The notes under the pieces are model-generated. The model saw nothing but the letters and a program-made list of their open reading frames with translations. It was not told the origin of the DNA and did not search any database. From positions 12,612 through 46,980 of the forward strand of contig DEHW01000138.1 of the NCBI GenBank assembly GCA_002352135.1: a stretch of 34,369 nt of DNA. Direction: 5' to 3'. This document shows, in pieces, positions 8,201 through 17,107 of this stretch. This DNA comes from Lysobacterales bacterium UBA2790. GTDB lineage: Bacteria > Pseudomonadota > Gammaproteobacteria > Xanthomonadales > Xanthomonadaceae. Positions within the stretch are counted from its first letter, which is position 1. Each line of letters opens with the position of its first letter. A program made the position numbers and the translations under genes.

Positions 8201-11200
8201 GGTTGCCAGCCCGACTGCGGGTGACGCAGGTGACACGATCAACTACACCGTGACCTTGACGGCGGCGGGCGGTGCCAACAACAGCACGGCCTTCGACATC
8301 GCCATGAGTGATGTGCTGCCGGCGGCCGTGGTCTTGAATGTCGGTTCGGTATCGACCTCGACCAGCGGAATCATCGGACTCGTGACCAATGCCAGCGCAG
8401 GCAATACGGTCAGTTTGACGGTGGCCTCCATGGCACCGGGCAGCGTATTGACCATCACCTACAGCGGCACACTGCAGCCGAGTGTCGCGCCGGGTACCAA
8501 TATCAACAACACCGCGACCGCCACCTGGACCAGTTTGCCGGGGGCCAGTGGTACGGCGGGCAATCCCACCACCAGCAATACGCCGGGTGCAGCGGGCAGT
8601 GACACTGGCGAGCGCACCGGCTCTGGTTCGCCTACGCAGAACGATCACACGCATAGCGACGGTGCGACAGTCGCCATTTCCCAGGTGCAGCTGGCGAAGA
8701 CCGTGTTCGCGACCAGCGATGCCGCCAGCGGCAGCGCACAGTTCAATGTCGCGCAGCCCGATGTGCTGATCGGCGAAACCGTGACCTACCGCGTGACGGC
8801 GACCCTGCCGGAAGGTAGCACGCCGCAGGTCGTGATCAGTGACACCTTGCCTTACAGCAATGGCGTGATGCAGGTCGTTTCGGCCAGCGTGATCAGTGTC
8901 GGTGGCAACCTGTCTCCAACGACCGCCAGTCCGCTGCCGACGATCAGTGATGTGCAACTGGCCGATGGCATCAACGACACGGTGAGTTTCGATTTCGGTG
9001 CCACCACCAACACGGCGGACGGCGTTTCCGACGGCAATGACCAGATCGTGATCGAGATCGTGGCTTTGTTGCGTGATCTGCCCGCCAATACCAATGGCGA
9101 TGCCCTGACCAACACCGCCTTGGTGCAGTTCGGTCCGGGCCTCAATGCCAGCGCCAATGCGGTCATCGATGTGGTCGAACCGCAGTTGCAGATTGCCAAG
9201 ACCGGCGATGTCAGTTCGGGCGATGCGGGCGACACGGTGCTGTTCACACTGGTCGTCTCGCACACCAGCGGCAGTCGTGCGGATGCGCTGGACACGGTGT
9301 TGTCGGACGTGATTCCCGCCAACATGAGCTACGTTGGCGGCTCGCTGGCGCACACGGGCGGCGTGGCACCGACCAGCTTCTCCGAAGTAGCCGGTACGAT
9401 CACGGCGGTTTGGGACAGCCTGCCGCTGGGCCAGACATCGACGCTGCAGTTCAGTGTCACGCTGGACAACACCGTGGTGCCCGGTACAACGGAGACCAAC
9501 ACGGCGGATGTCGGCTGGACCTCCTTGACGGCCAATGGTGACCCGAATGAGCGCGTCTACACCGCCAGTGACAATCACGGCGTGCTGATCACCCAGTCGG
9601 GTCTGATCAAGACCGTGTTCAGCACCGGCGAGCCAAGCACGGGGACGGCACAGTTCGGTCTTGAACCCGACCTCACCCTTGGCGAGACGGTTACCTATCG
9701 TTTCACGGTCACCTTGTCGGAAGGCACCACGCCGGGTGCAGTGGTATTCGATCAACTGCCGACCGGCAGCGTGGCCCTGGAAGCCGTCTCGGGCAGCATC
9801 GTCGCGACGGGCAGCAATCTGTCCGGTGCGGGACTGGCTGCCGCTCCGGTGTTGTCCAACACCAATGCCGATGCCTTCAATGATCGGGTGACCTGGAACC
9901 TGGGCGATGTGCTGAATGCGCCGGATGGAGTGGCGACTGCGGCGGACGAGCTGGTTTTTGAAGTCGTTGCCCGCGTGGTGGACGTCGCGGTCAATCAGGG
10001 CGGCGTCAACGATCAGGTCAATACGGCGAGTTTGCAGGTCGGCGCGAGCGCGGTCTCGGGCACCGCTCTGATCGACATCGTCGAGCCTGAGGTCGTGCTG
10101 ACCAAGGCGGTCACCGATCCGGCAGATGGCTTCGTCGACGCGGGCAATACCGTCACGGTGCTGTTGACGCTGGATCACAGTGCGGCGTCGAGTGCGGATG
10201 CCTTCAATCTGGTGTTGGCGGACACCTTGCCTTCGCCGGGGCTGAGCTGGATCAACAACGCGACGGTGACTTCCACCTGTGCTGGCCTGGTCACGGATTC
10301 GAGTGCGGCGCCGCTGATCGTGTTCAGTGTGCCGACACTGGCGTTGGCAACTGACAGTTGCACCATCAGCTATCAGGTAACGGTCGATACACTGGTCAAT
10401 CCGACCCAGAGCTACACCAATTCGGCGGTGCTTGAATACGACTCGCAGCCGGTATTCACTGCCGGTCTGACCCGTCGTCAGACCAGCAGTGACACGGCCA
10501 GTGTCACCGTGTTGGCGCCAAGTCTGGTGAAGGTCACCAGCGCGACCAGTCTGGGTGATACCGGCACCAACCAGTTTGGTATTGGCGTCGAAGACCTCGC
10601 CATCGGCGAGACCGTCACCTACACCCTCACGGCGGTACTGCCCGAAGGCACGATTCCGAACACGGTCATCACCGATTTGATGCCCGCCAATCCGGCGATC
10701 GGGCTGATCGAGGTGATTGGTGGCAGTGTGGCGAGTGTTGGCGCGAACATCAGCACGACGCTTCCGGGCACCTTGGTCATGGATGATTTCCAGACCGCCG
10801 ACGGCATCAATGATCGCGCGCGGTTCTCCTTTGGAACGGTCACCAATACGCCGAATGGCGTCAGTGACGCGGGCGACCGCATCGAGATCACCGTCGTCGG
10901 CCGTGTGGTTGACGTGGCCGCCAATGCGGCTGGCGATGTGTTGGTCAACACCGCACAGTTGAGCTACAGCAGTGGCCCGACCTTGAGTGACACTGCCGAT
11001 GTCGATGTGGTCGAGCCGTTGATCGCCCTCGATAAGGGCATGACGCCTGCTGGCAACGGCACCGTGCGGATTGCCTTGTCGCTGACCAACACGGGCACCG
11101 CACCGGCTTACGATCTGGCTGTGCAGGATGTGCTGAGCGACACGCTGTGGAATCTGGGCTCGATCACTCCAGTGTCGGTGCCGAGCGGCTTCGAACTCGT

Positions 11201-14200
11201 TCAGGTGCCCGCCGCTGGTCAGGTCACGGTGATCTTCCGCAGTCTACCTGCGGCACCGCCGACCAATTCGGTGGAGCCGGGTGAAACCGTCACCGCGACC
11301 TTCGATGTGGCCCTGGCGAGCTTGCCACCGGCGACCAACCCGGTGCCGAACTCGGCGGACACTTCGGCGGGTTCGTCGCTGCCGGGCACGGACCCGGAAG
11401 AACGCGACCTGCCGCCGCGCAATGACAACGCGACGCTCGGCTTCCCGAACCTGGTGGCGAGCAAGAACTCGGTGCGTCAGATCGACGCGGACAGCTCGGG
11501 CAACAACTCGCCCGGTGACACCCTGCGCTACACCATCGTCGTCACCAACAATGGCGCAGGTGCGGCGACTGGCGTGGTCCTGACCGACGTGCCGGATGCC
11601 AATGGCGCTCTGGTCGTTGGTTCGGTGACCACGACACAGGGCAGCATCACGGCAGGCAATGGCGGTGGCGATACCAGCGTCGCGGTCAACATCGGAACCA
11701 TCGCGGTCGGTGCCTCGGTGACGGTGCGCTACGACGTCACCATCGACAATCCGCTGCCAGTCGGCGTTACGCAGCTAGTCAATCAGGGCACGGTCAATTC
11801 GAACGAGTTGCCGTCCGTACCCACCGACGATCCCGATGAGCCGGGCAGCAGTGATCCGACGGTCGAACCGGTAGTGGCTGCGCCAGACATGACAATCAGC
11901 AAGTCCGATGGCGGCGCCAGCACGGTGCCGGGCGGCACGGTGGCCTACACGCTGAACTACAGCAACGTCGGCAATCAGCATGCGACCGGTGTGGTGCTCA
12001 GTGAAACGGTTCCGGTCCACACCAGCTTCAATGCAGGCGCGTCAACGGCAGGATGGTCGTGTGTACCGAGCAACGCGGCGGGCTCGACCTGTAGCTTGGC
12101 GGTCGGCGCGGTGAATGCCGGTGCGGGCGGTTCGGTGACATTTGCGGTCACCGTGGTGCCGAGCGTGCCGGTTGCGGTGACGCAGATCGCCAACACCGCG
12201 ACCGTGGCCGATGATGGCAGCAACGGTGTGGATCCCACCCCGGCCAACAACACGGCGTCGGACACCACCCCGCTGAACGCGACGCCCGATCTGACGATCA
12301 CCAAGTCCGATGGCGGCGCGACGACCGTGCCTGGCGGCAGCGTGAGTTACGCGCTGAACTACAGCAATGTGGGCAATCAGGATGCCAGTGGCGTCGTGCT
12401 GACCGAGACGGTGCCTGCCCACAGCAGCTTCAACGCGGGTGCCAGTACAGCGGGATGGACCTGTGCGCCAAATGGCAACGCGGGTTCGACCTGTACGCTG
12501 GCCGTCGGCAATCTTGCGGTCGGTGCATCGGGCACAGCGACGTTTGCGGTCACGGTGGTCAATCCGCTGCCCGCAGGCATTGACCAACTCAGCAACACGG
12601 CCAGTGTCGCTGACGATGGCAGCAACGGTGCGGATCCCACCCCGGCCAACAACAGCAGTTCCGACACCACGCCAATTACCGCTGCGCCCGACCTCACCCT
12701 GAGCAAGGACGATGGCGGTACCAGCAGTTCCGCAGGTGGAGTGATCAGCTACACGCTGAGCTATGCCAATGTCGGCAATCAAGGCGCAACGGGCGTGCTC
12801 ATCACCGAAACGGTACCGGCCAATGTCAGCTTCAATGCGGGCGCGTCCACAGCGGGTTGGACCTGTGTGCCGAGCAGCGCGGCGGGTTCGACCTGCACGC
12901 TGGCTGTTGGTGCGTTGGTGGCAGGTGGATCGGGATCGGCGGTATTTGCAGTCACCGTCGACTATCCGCTGCCCGCGGCGGTCACCGACATTGCCAACAC
13001 CGCAAGCATCGCCGATGACGGTAGCAACGGACCTGATCCGACTCCGGTCAACAACACGGACTCGGACACCACGCCTGTGGGTGCCACGCCAGATCTGACG
13101 ATCGTCAAATCCGATGGCGGTGCAACCGGGGTGCCCGGTGGCACGGTTGCCTACACGCTGAGCTACAGCAATGTCGGCACGCAGGGCGCGACGGGGGTTG
13201 TCATCACCGAAACGGTGCCGACGCACAGCAGCTTCAACGCCGGAGCCAGTACCGCAGGCTGGGTTTGCACACCGAATGGCAATGCCGGATCGACCTGCAC
13301 CTTGGCGGTGGGTGGCTTGGCAGGTGGAGCGAACGGTAGTGCGGTGTTCGCCGTGACCGTGGTTGATCCGCTGCCCGCAGGTGTCACTCAGATCAACAAC
13401 ACCACCAGCATTGCCGATGACGGCGACAACGGCGTTGATCCGACACCGGCGAACAACAGCAGCGCCGACGACACGCCGATCAATGCGACGCCCGATTTGA
13501 ACATCGTGAAGACGGACGGCGGCGTCAGTACAGTCCCTGGCGGTGTGGTGATCTACACGCTGAACTACGCCAACGTCGGTGATCAGGACGCCACGGGCGT
13601 GGTGCTGACCGAGACGGTGCCGACGCACAGCAGCTTCAACGCGGCGTCGAGCAGCGCTGGGTGGACCTGTGTGCCCAGTGGCGCAGCGGGTTCCACCTGC
13701 ACGCTGAGCATTGGCAATCTGGCGGCGGGGGCCTCGGGTAGCCGCAACTTCGCGCTGACCGTGGTCGATCCGCTGCCTGCAGGCGTCACGCAGATTGCCA
13801 ACACCGCCAGCATCGCGGATGACGGCAGCAATGGTGCCGATCCGAACCCTTCGGACAACAGCAGCTCGGATGACACGCCGGTGGCAGCGACACCGGATCT
13901 GACCTTGCTGAAGGATGATGGCGATGCGCGCAGTCGTGCCGGTGAAGTGGTGGTCTACACCTTGAGCTACGCCAACGTCGGCGATCAGGATGCGACCGGT
14001 GTGGTGATCACCGATACGGTGCCTGTCAACACGCGCTTCGTCACCGCGGGTAGCAGTGCGGGCTGGTCCTGCGCCAATCTGGCACCTGCCGGAACGGCCT
14101 GCAATCTGTCCATCGGTAATCTGGCGGCGGGCGCGAGTGGCAGCGTCACCTTTGCGGTGCAGATCGATGACCCGCTACCTGCCGGTGTGACCTTCGTGAC

Positions 14201-14873
14201 CAACACGGCCAGCATCGCCGACGACGGCAGCAACGGTGCCGATCCGACACCTGCGGATAACAGCGATGACGACAGCACACCGGTCAGCCTGTTGCCGCCG
14301 GTCGGTCTGAAGGAAGGTGTGGTGACCGACGTCCGCGAAGGTGCCATCGAGTGGACGATGTGGTGGTTCAATCCGAACAACACGGCGGACCTGCCGGTCT
14401 TCATCTACGACAGCATTCCGGTCAACTCGTTCTATCGCCCCGGTACGGTCAGTTGCACCGCAACTGGTGCCAGCCAGTGTCTGTCGGCAACCTACAACGC
14501 GGCGCTGAACCGCATTGAGGTGCTGGCGATCATTGCGCCGGATTTTGGTGCCGCGCCCGACAGTCAGCCGGAGGCCTTGTCGAATGAAATCCTGATCCGC
14601 TTCACGGCGACCTCGGTGGCCAGCGGCACGCGCTACAACCAGGGTTTGGCGAACTGGGATGAGAACAACAACGGCGATCCGTTGGATGATCGCGATGATG
14701 GTCAGGAACCGGTCGTGACCGATGATCCCGTGACACCCGACCCGGATGATCCGACCGGCGTGCCGATCCAGATCGTGCGCGTCATTCCGACCTTCGGCGA
14801 GAGTGGTCGTGCCCTGTTGCTACTGAGCATTGCCTTGCTGGGCGGACTGGCGCTGCGCCGTCGCCTGCACTGA
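5205..14873 (+). CDS. Giant DUF11-repeat surface/exported protein with IPTL-CTERM-like tail
   Basis: A 3222-residue protein. A signal peptide (MRNLWVGVALWLATSLAFAQ) leads into a series of DUF11/conserved-repeat (TIGR01451-type) beta-sandwich modules, recognisable by GDTVTYT...N.G...A..V...D.LP...NTA. Residues ~798-1936 hold four copies of a two-module block of about 300-360 residues. Residues 2227-3030 hold six repeats of exactly 134 residues, each with a Trp, a cysteine pair ~10 residues apart and an acidic ADDGSNG-PTPANN segment. The tail IPTFGESG, then a hydrophobic helix, then LRRRLH resembles the IPTL-CTERM (PEP-CTERM-like) sorting signal, so the protein is probably exported and retained or processed at the envelope. 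The likely role is adhesin or matrix protein, by inference. GGGAG lies 6 bases before the ATG. It is monocistronic and followed by strong hairpins. Confidence 0.9.
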   Translation: MRNLWVGVALWLATSLAFAQTPSITSGVPSQSFLGEQFCFDTTLTNAGTPGYGPYLRLVLPPELSFDSAEIFSTPATVISVGNFPASPGNQLTDPFTGTLVTGPAGSSFRIIELPVGSVVTGNPPLTTEICLTIQPAALVGTPYPVSLTPVYRYGDTPTGANGPIVGVSPAQTVTPTVLLFEKTDSAPESERPPGPSWPVTYTLTANIANTATINPITFSDTLPANAQYIGPITITGGVGCAITSTPSTVVPGGTLQVTCSGNTVGTTSASDIVVSYPVHYTDVLDETNCGRSNATNAATAAATYVPGVGAPQVLPVINAQTTVELEHFSLQKGAAPGAVVPGDNVTYTLSGQVTDFGSVTNLVVTDVLSDGLLYNSVAGATVSVNGGPAQAVVPVVVNDGAPNYTQTLTFDIGAVTGALSAGTSITISYQAEVQATYADPADGPVRASDDLPNTVTSAYDTVQGATACSEGSAASVGIIPLTISKSILNPQPAYGPGDTVTYVLTMNIPSGDTRQIQFSDYFPLPVFKVADIDTTFGTGDIRLGAAHTLGGGFVPLSISVDVAQNALFVQWPDVVSTTGEVIQIEVDVTVTDDPFADDLFLTNLFRAQTANTPGLQATETTPVQIHVRAPELVITKGVLSTGGNGAIAPPAATLPVNGNVTNVDAGDSVTWRVTIENIGGDSAVDVRVTDTPPAGLTGCALGSVTYGDGSALGSSGDLFSTGLLLAAPLAGNDGNPAGGGSPYGTDTALVTYTCSVAATVAPTQVITNTVTAVYSSVTGGPAFPAISDTATATVRSVSLAKSAVASSEGHTTDSPLRLAVGEIVRYRLAVQVPEGVVADMRVFDLLPSGLTFLNDNSARAVFVSNGPGLSSSTLAGIADISGSAASAATTPLTGEFDLGAASAVQLGSATLTCNPPGSFATGSDVCFRLGDITNADNDNDNEFVVVEFNAIVDNTTTGSNDGNDLRANSFRLGTGTTSLGTSNSVSATVVEPSITVNKVASPTAGDAGDTINYTVTLTAAGGANNSTAFDIAMSDVLPAAVVLNVGSVSTSTSGIIGLVTNASAGNTVSLTVASMAPGSVLTITYSGTLQPSVAPGTNINNTATATWTSLPGASGTAGNPTTSNTPGAAGSDTGERTGSGSPTQNDHTHSDGATVAISQVQLAKTVFATSDAASGSAQFNVAQPDVLIGETVTYRVTATLPEGSTPQVVISDTLPYSNGVMQVVSASVISVGGNLSPTTASPLPTISDVQLADGINDTVSFDFGATTNTADGVSDGNDQIVIEIVALLRDLPANTNGDALTNTALVQFGPGLNASANAVIDVVEPQLQIAKTGDVSSGDAGDTVLFTLVVSHTSGSRADALDTVLSDVIPANMSYVGGSLAHTGGVAPTSFSEVAGTITAVWDSLPLGQTSTLQFSVTLDNTVVPGTTETNTADVGWTSLTANGDPNERVYTASDNHGVLITQSGLIKTVFSTGEPSTGTAQFGLEPDLTLGETVTYRFTVTLSEGTTPGAVVFDQLPTGSVALEAVSGSIVATGSNLSGAGLAAAPVLSNTNADAFNDRVTWNLGDVLNAPDGVATAADELVFEVVARVVDVAVNQGGVNDQVNTASLQVGASAVSGTALIDIVEPEVVLTKAVTDPADGFVDAGNTVTVLLTLDHSAASSADAFNLVLADTLPSPGLSWINNATVTSTCAGLVTDSSAAPLIVFSVPTLALATDSCTISYQVTVDTLVNPTQSYTNSAVLEYDSQPVFTAGLTRRQTSSDTASVTVLAPSLVKVTSATSLGDTGTNQFGIGVEDLAIGETVTYTLTAVLPEGTIPNTVITDLMPANPAIGLIEVIGGSVASVGANISTTLPGTLVMDDFQTADGINDRARFSFGTVTNTPNGVSDAGDRIEITVVGRVVDVAANAAGDVLVNTAQLSYSSGPTLSDTADVDVVEPLIALDKGMTPAGNGTVRIALSLTNTGTAPAYDLAVQDVLSDTLWNLGSITPVSVPSGFELVQVPAAGQVTVIFRSLPAAPPTNSVEPGETVTATFDVALASLPPATNPVPNSADTSAGSSLPGTDPEERDLPPRNDNATLGFPNLVASKNSVRQIDADSSGNNSPGDTLRYTIVVTNNGAGAATGVVLTDVPDANGALVVGSVTTTQGSITAGNGGGDTSVAVNIGTIAVGASVTVRYDVTIDNPLPVGVTQLVNQGTVNSNELPSVPTDDPDEPGSSDPTVEPVVAAPDMTISKSDGGASTVPGGTVAYTLNYSNVGNQHATGVVLSETVPVHTSFNAGASTAGWSCVPSNAAGSTCSLAVGAVNAGAGGSVTFAVTVVPSVPVAVTQIANTATVADDGSNGVDPTPANNTASDTTPLNATPDLTITKSDGGATTVPGGSVSYALNYSNVGNQDASGVVLTETVPAHSSFNAGASTAGWTCAPNGNAGSTCTLAVGNLAVGASGTATFAVTVVNPLPAGIDQLSNTASVADDGSNGADPTPANNSSSDTTPITAAPDLTLSKDDGGTSSSAGGVISYTLSYANVGNQGATGVLITETVPANVSFNAGASTAGWTCVPSSAAGSTCTLAVGALVAGGSGSAVFAVTVDYPLPAAVTDIANTASIADDGSNGPDPTPVNNTDSDTTPVGATPDLTIVKSDGGATGVPGGTVAYTLSYSNVGTQGATGVVITETVPTHSSFNAGASTAGWVCTPNGNAGSTCTLAVGGLAGGANGSAVFAVTVVDPLPAGVTQINNTTSIADDGDNGVDPTPANNSSADDTPINATPDLNIVKTDGGVSTVPGGVVIYTLNYANVGDQDATGVVLTETVPTHSSFNAASSSAGWTCVPSGAAGSTCTLSIGNLAAGASGSRNFALTVVDPLPAGVTQIANTASIADDGSNGADPNPSDNSSSDDTPVAATPDLTLLKDDGDARSRAGEVVVYTLSYANVGDQDATGVVITDTVPVNTRFVTAGSSAGWSCANLAPAGTACNLSIGNLAAGASGSVTFAVQIDDPLPAGVTFVTNTASIADDGSNGADPTPADNSDDDSTPVSLLPPVGLKEGVVTDVREGAIEWTMWWFNPNNTADLPVFIYDSIPVNSFYRPGTVSCTATGASQCLSATYNAALNRIEVLAIIAPDFGAAPDSQPEALSNEILIRFTATSVASGTRYNQGLANWDENNNGDPLDDRDDGQEPVVTDDPVTPDPDDPTGVPIQIVRVIPTFGESGRALLLLSIALLGGLALRRRLH
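7596..11013 (+). repeat. Four copies of a two-module DUF11 block
   Basis: Blocks start near 7596, 8685, 9597 and 10518 (spacings 1089, 912 and 921 bp). Each starts with an xxLxKx segment, followed by GETVTYR..LPEGT and D.LP. Each then passes into a second module that starts VVEPxLxxxK and, in the first three blocks, contains DAGDTV. The fourth block ends where VVEPLIALDKG begins. The copies are clearly related but diverged and differ by indels. Confidence 0.75.
11883..14294 (+). repeat. Six tandem in-frame 402-bp repeats (134 residues each)
   Basis: Units start with the PDxT/PDLN motif at 11883, 12285, 12687, 13089, 13491 and 13893, and the sixth ends at 14294. Every spacing is exactly 402 bp, with no insertion or deletion. 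The protein sequences are very similar (SDGG, YSNVGNQ, TETVP, STAGWTC, GSTCTLAVG, ADDGSNG), while many codons differ synonymously. Confidence 0.92.
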
Positions 14874-14884
14874 GGAAAAGCGTC

Positions 14885-14909
14885 ACCCAGGCGGCATCGC
14901 CGCCTGGGT
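14885..14909. terminator. Hairpin after the giant gene
   Basis: A perfect 11-bp stem (ACCCAGGCGGC / GCCGCCTGGGT) with an ATC loop starts 12 bp past the stop. It has no T-run, so it may act with the next hairpin. Confidence 0.5.
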
Positions 14910-14946
14910 AAGTGCCGAGTCTGATAGTGAAGGGTGTTGCAAACAG

Positions 14947-14972
14947 AAAGGGCGCACTGCGGTGCGCCCTTT
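14947..14972. terminator. Bidirectional terminator between the giant gene and pepP
   Basis: A perfect 11-bp stem AAAGGGCGCAC / GTGCGCCCTTT with a TGCG loop. A and T tracts on both sides suit termination of both convergent transcripts. Confidence 0.7.
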
Positions 14973-15024
14973 CCATGTCTCGCCGCGTAACTGCCTCGCC
15001 GGGTGACTGTCGCCGTGCGACAGC

Positions 15025-16359
15025 TCAGCTTGCGCTCATCCAGGCTTCGATGTCGTCGGCACTTCGCGGTGCGTGCTCGCTCAGCACCTTGTGGCCCTGT
15101 TCGGTGACCAGCAGATCGTCCTCGATACGAATGCCGATGCCCTGCCACTTATGCGCCACGCCCTTGCTGCCGGGGGCGATGTAGATGCCCGGTTCGATGG
15201 TCAGCACCATACCCGGCTCAAGCAATCGGTACTCGCCGCCAACCCGGTAATCGCCAACATCGTGCACATCCAGGCCAAGCCAATGGCCGGTCTTGTGCAT
15301 GTAGAAGCGGCGGTAGCTTTCTTTCACCAGGGCGTCCTTCAGGCTGCCCTTCAGCAAACCCAGTCGCAGCATGCCTTCGGTCAGCACTTCCACCGCCGCA
15401 TCGTGCGGTGCGATCCAGGCATTCCCCGGGAGCACCTGTGCCATCGCGGCTTGCTGGGCCGCTTCCACCAGGTCGTGCAGAGCGCGTTGCTCGCGTGAGT
15501 AGCTGCCGTTGATCGGAAAGGTCCGGGTGATATCCGAGGCATAACCTTGGAACTCCGCACCCGCATCGATCAGCAGCAGTTCGCCGTTGGCAAGCGGGGC
15601 GTCGTTGTTGCGATAGTGCAGAACACAGGCGTTGCCACCGCCGCCGACAATCGGCTCATAGGACGCCACGGCGCCATGCTTGCGGAACACGTACTGCAAT
15701 TCGGCTTCGATCTCGAATTCGTGCATGCCGGGTTTGCACGCCTGCATGGCCCGGCGATGCGCCAGCGCGGCGATGTTGGCGCTGTGCTGCATGAGGCGAA
15801 TCTCCGCCTTGCTCTTGAACAGGCGCAGGTCATGTAGCAGATGGCCGAGTTCCTGGAACTCGTGTGGCGATTCGGCACCCTGTTTGACCAGTGCCCGCAC
15901 GCGATTGACCCAGCCGATCAGCTTCAGGTCGAATTCGACTTCGCGACCGAAGTGGTAGAACACCCGGCGTCGACCTTCGATCAACCCGGGCAGAATGTCG
16001 TCGATGTCACTGATGGCGTACGCATCGTCAAAGCCCAGCGCGTCGACGGCACCTTCCGGTCCCAGTCTGGGGCCATCCCAGGCTTCGCGTTCAGCATCCC
16101 GCTCACGACAGAACAACAGCATCTCGCCATGCTTGCGGCCCGGTACCAGAACCAGCACCGCTTCGGGCTCATTGCAACCCGACAGATACCAGAAGTCGCT
16201 GTCCTGACGATACGGGTAGTGGCTGTCTCGATTGCGGATGCGCTCGGTGGCGGCAGGCAGGATGAGAATTGCGTCCTCGCCCGCCAGCTTCATGAGTTGA
16301 CGTCGCCGCCGCACGAATTCTGCGCGGCTGATTGGCGCGGGCGCTGCCATGGCGCTCAT
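15025..16359 (-). CDS. pepP: Xaa-Pro aminopeptidase (aminopeptidase P, M24B)
   Basis: A 444-residue cytosolic protein, close to the ~440 residues of E. coli PepP. It releases an N-terminal residue that precedes proline and uses two Mn ions. The N-terminal creatinase-like domain spans ~10-175 (YPYRQDSDFWYLSGCNEPEA). The pita-bread domain carries all five metal ligands: D265 (LLIDAGAE), D276 (SDITRTF), H359 (TGHWLGLDVHD), E389 (TIEPGIYI) and E413 (RIEDDLLV). The start codon overlaps the ygfB stop by one base (TGATG), so the pair is translationally coupled; ATG at 16350 is an alternative start. The ygfB-pepP order is conserved in gammaproteobacteria. Confidence 0.95.
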   Translation of the reverse strand: MSAMAAPAPISRAEFVRRRRQLMKLAGEDAILILPAATERIRNRDSHYPYRQDSDFWYLSGCNEPEAVLVLVPGRKHGEMLLFCRERDAEREAWDGPRLGPEGAVDALGFDDAYAISDIDDILPGLIEGRRRVFYHFGREVEFDLKLIGWVNRVRALVKQGAESPHEFQELGHLLHDLRLFKSKAEIRLMQHSANIAALAHRRAMQACKPGMHEFEIEAELQYVFRKHGAVASYEPIVGGGGNACVLHYRNNDAPLANGELLLIDAGAEFQGYASDITRTFPINGSYSREQRALHDLVEAAQQAAMAQVLPGNAWIAPHDAAVEVLTEGMLRLGLLKGSLKDALVKESYRRFYMHKTGHWLGLDVHDVGDYRVGGEYRLLEPGMVLTIEPGIYIAPGSKGVAHKWQGIGIRIEDDLLVTEQGHKVLSEHAPRSADDIEAWMSAS

Positions 16360-16901
16360 CAGTGCAAGGCGTCCGACGCAGGTTCGCGCGATGCCATTTC
16401 CTGGTGGATCATCAGGGCGGCCATGCGGACAAATTCGATGATTTCCGCCAGCGCTTCTTCATCGGCTTCTTCGTCTTCCACGCTGACATCGGCACTGCCG
16501 ATCCGGTGCAGATCATTGATTGCTTCACTGACGTTGCCCGGCAGCGCGTCCAATTGGCCTGCCAGGCCGAAGCCCCCCAAGAACCCTCTGCACCACTGCA
16601 GCACGCAATCGGCTCGAATGCCAAGCGGTGCGTCGTCAGGCGGAAGCAGCAAGGTCAGACCGTAGTCGTCGCCGGCAAACTGCGCCAGCGAGCCAAGCTG
16701 CATCTGCGTCAGCGCGCTACCTTCAAGTGGGGTTGGTGCATCCACAGCGAGATTGGCGAGCCAGTCGTGACCTGAGGGCTTGCCGCCGCCCGCGATGTAT
16801 CCGCATAACACGCCATGCAGCTCGCTGGCATCGACACCAATCGAATCACGCTGGAGTTGCGAAGCCAGCTCGGCGTGCGAAGGAAGCGGTGTAGTGCTCA
16901 T
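16359..16901 (-). CDS. ygfB: UPF0149 family protein YgfB
   Basis: A 180-residue acidic, helical protein of the UPF0149 (YgfB) family. LHGVLCGYIAGGGK near residue 28, WCRGFLGGFGL near 103 and the acidic C-terminal helix region (EDEEADEEALAEIIEFVRMAALMI) are family hallmarks. The molecular role is not settled in general; in Pseudomonas aeruginosa the protein affects an antibiotic-resistance regulon, and that should not be transferred here without evidence. AGGA lies 6 bases before the ATG. It is first in a two-gene operon with pepP. Confidence 0.92.
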   Translation of the reverse strand: MSTTPLPSHAELASQLQRDSIGVDASELHGVLCGYIAGGGKPSGHDWLANLAVDAPTPLEGSALTQMQLGSLAQFAGDDYGLTLLLPPDDAPLGIRADCVLQWCRGFLGGFGLAGQLDALPGNVSEAINDLHRIGSADVSVEDEEADEEALAEIIEFVRMAALMIHQEMASREPASDALH

Positions 16902-16937
16902 CAGGATTCCTGAGTGGGGCGAGATTCGCGCTGCGCG

Positions 16938-16946
16938 AGTTTAGCA
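16938..16946 (-). promoter_or_regulatory. Candidate extended -10 promoter of ygfB-pepP
   Basis: On the minus strand TGCTAAACT is an extended -10 (TGN plus TAAACT). It lies 37 bases before the ygfB ATG, which would give a leader of ~30 nt. The -35 is poor. Confidence 0.4.
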
Positions 16947-17079
16947 GCCGGCGTATGGCCACCTGTATACCGTGGCGAACGACAATCGTATCGAGCCGCC
17001 ACCTTGATAGCGGTTACCCTTTGGGCATGGTCATTGCACGAAGTCCTCGTGGTGGCTGTTGTGGTTGACCAAACCTCCC

Positions 17080-17085
17080 TACACT
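17080..17085 (+). promoter_or_regulatory. Candidate -10 box TACACT of the GGDEF/EAL gene
   Basis: TACACT is preceded by TTGAC (17065-17069) and sits in the same CTACACTGC context as the box upstream of the giant surface-protein gene. It would give a short leader of about 16 nt. Confidence 0.35.
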
Positions 17086-17107
17086 GCCGCTTCCTCTGGG
17101 AGTGTTC

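Noticed and set aside
6876..10178. 1100-codon open frame on the minus strand
   Set aside because: It lies fully antisense to the giant DUF11 gene, whose repetitive, GC-skewed codons keep the opposite frame open. The product is low-complexity and rich in His/Arg/Gln with no recognisable domain.
12042..13628. 528-codon minus-strand frame
   Set aside because: Antisense to the 402-bp repeats; it simply mirrors their periodicity.
11883..14294. Regular repeats considered as CRISPR
   Set aside because: Units are 402 bp, contiguous, in frame and coding, without spacers.
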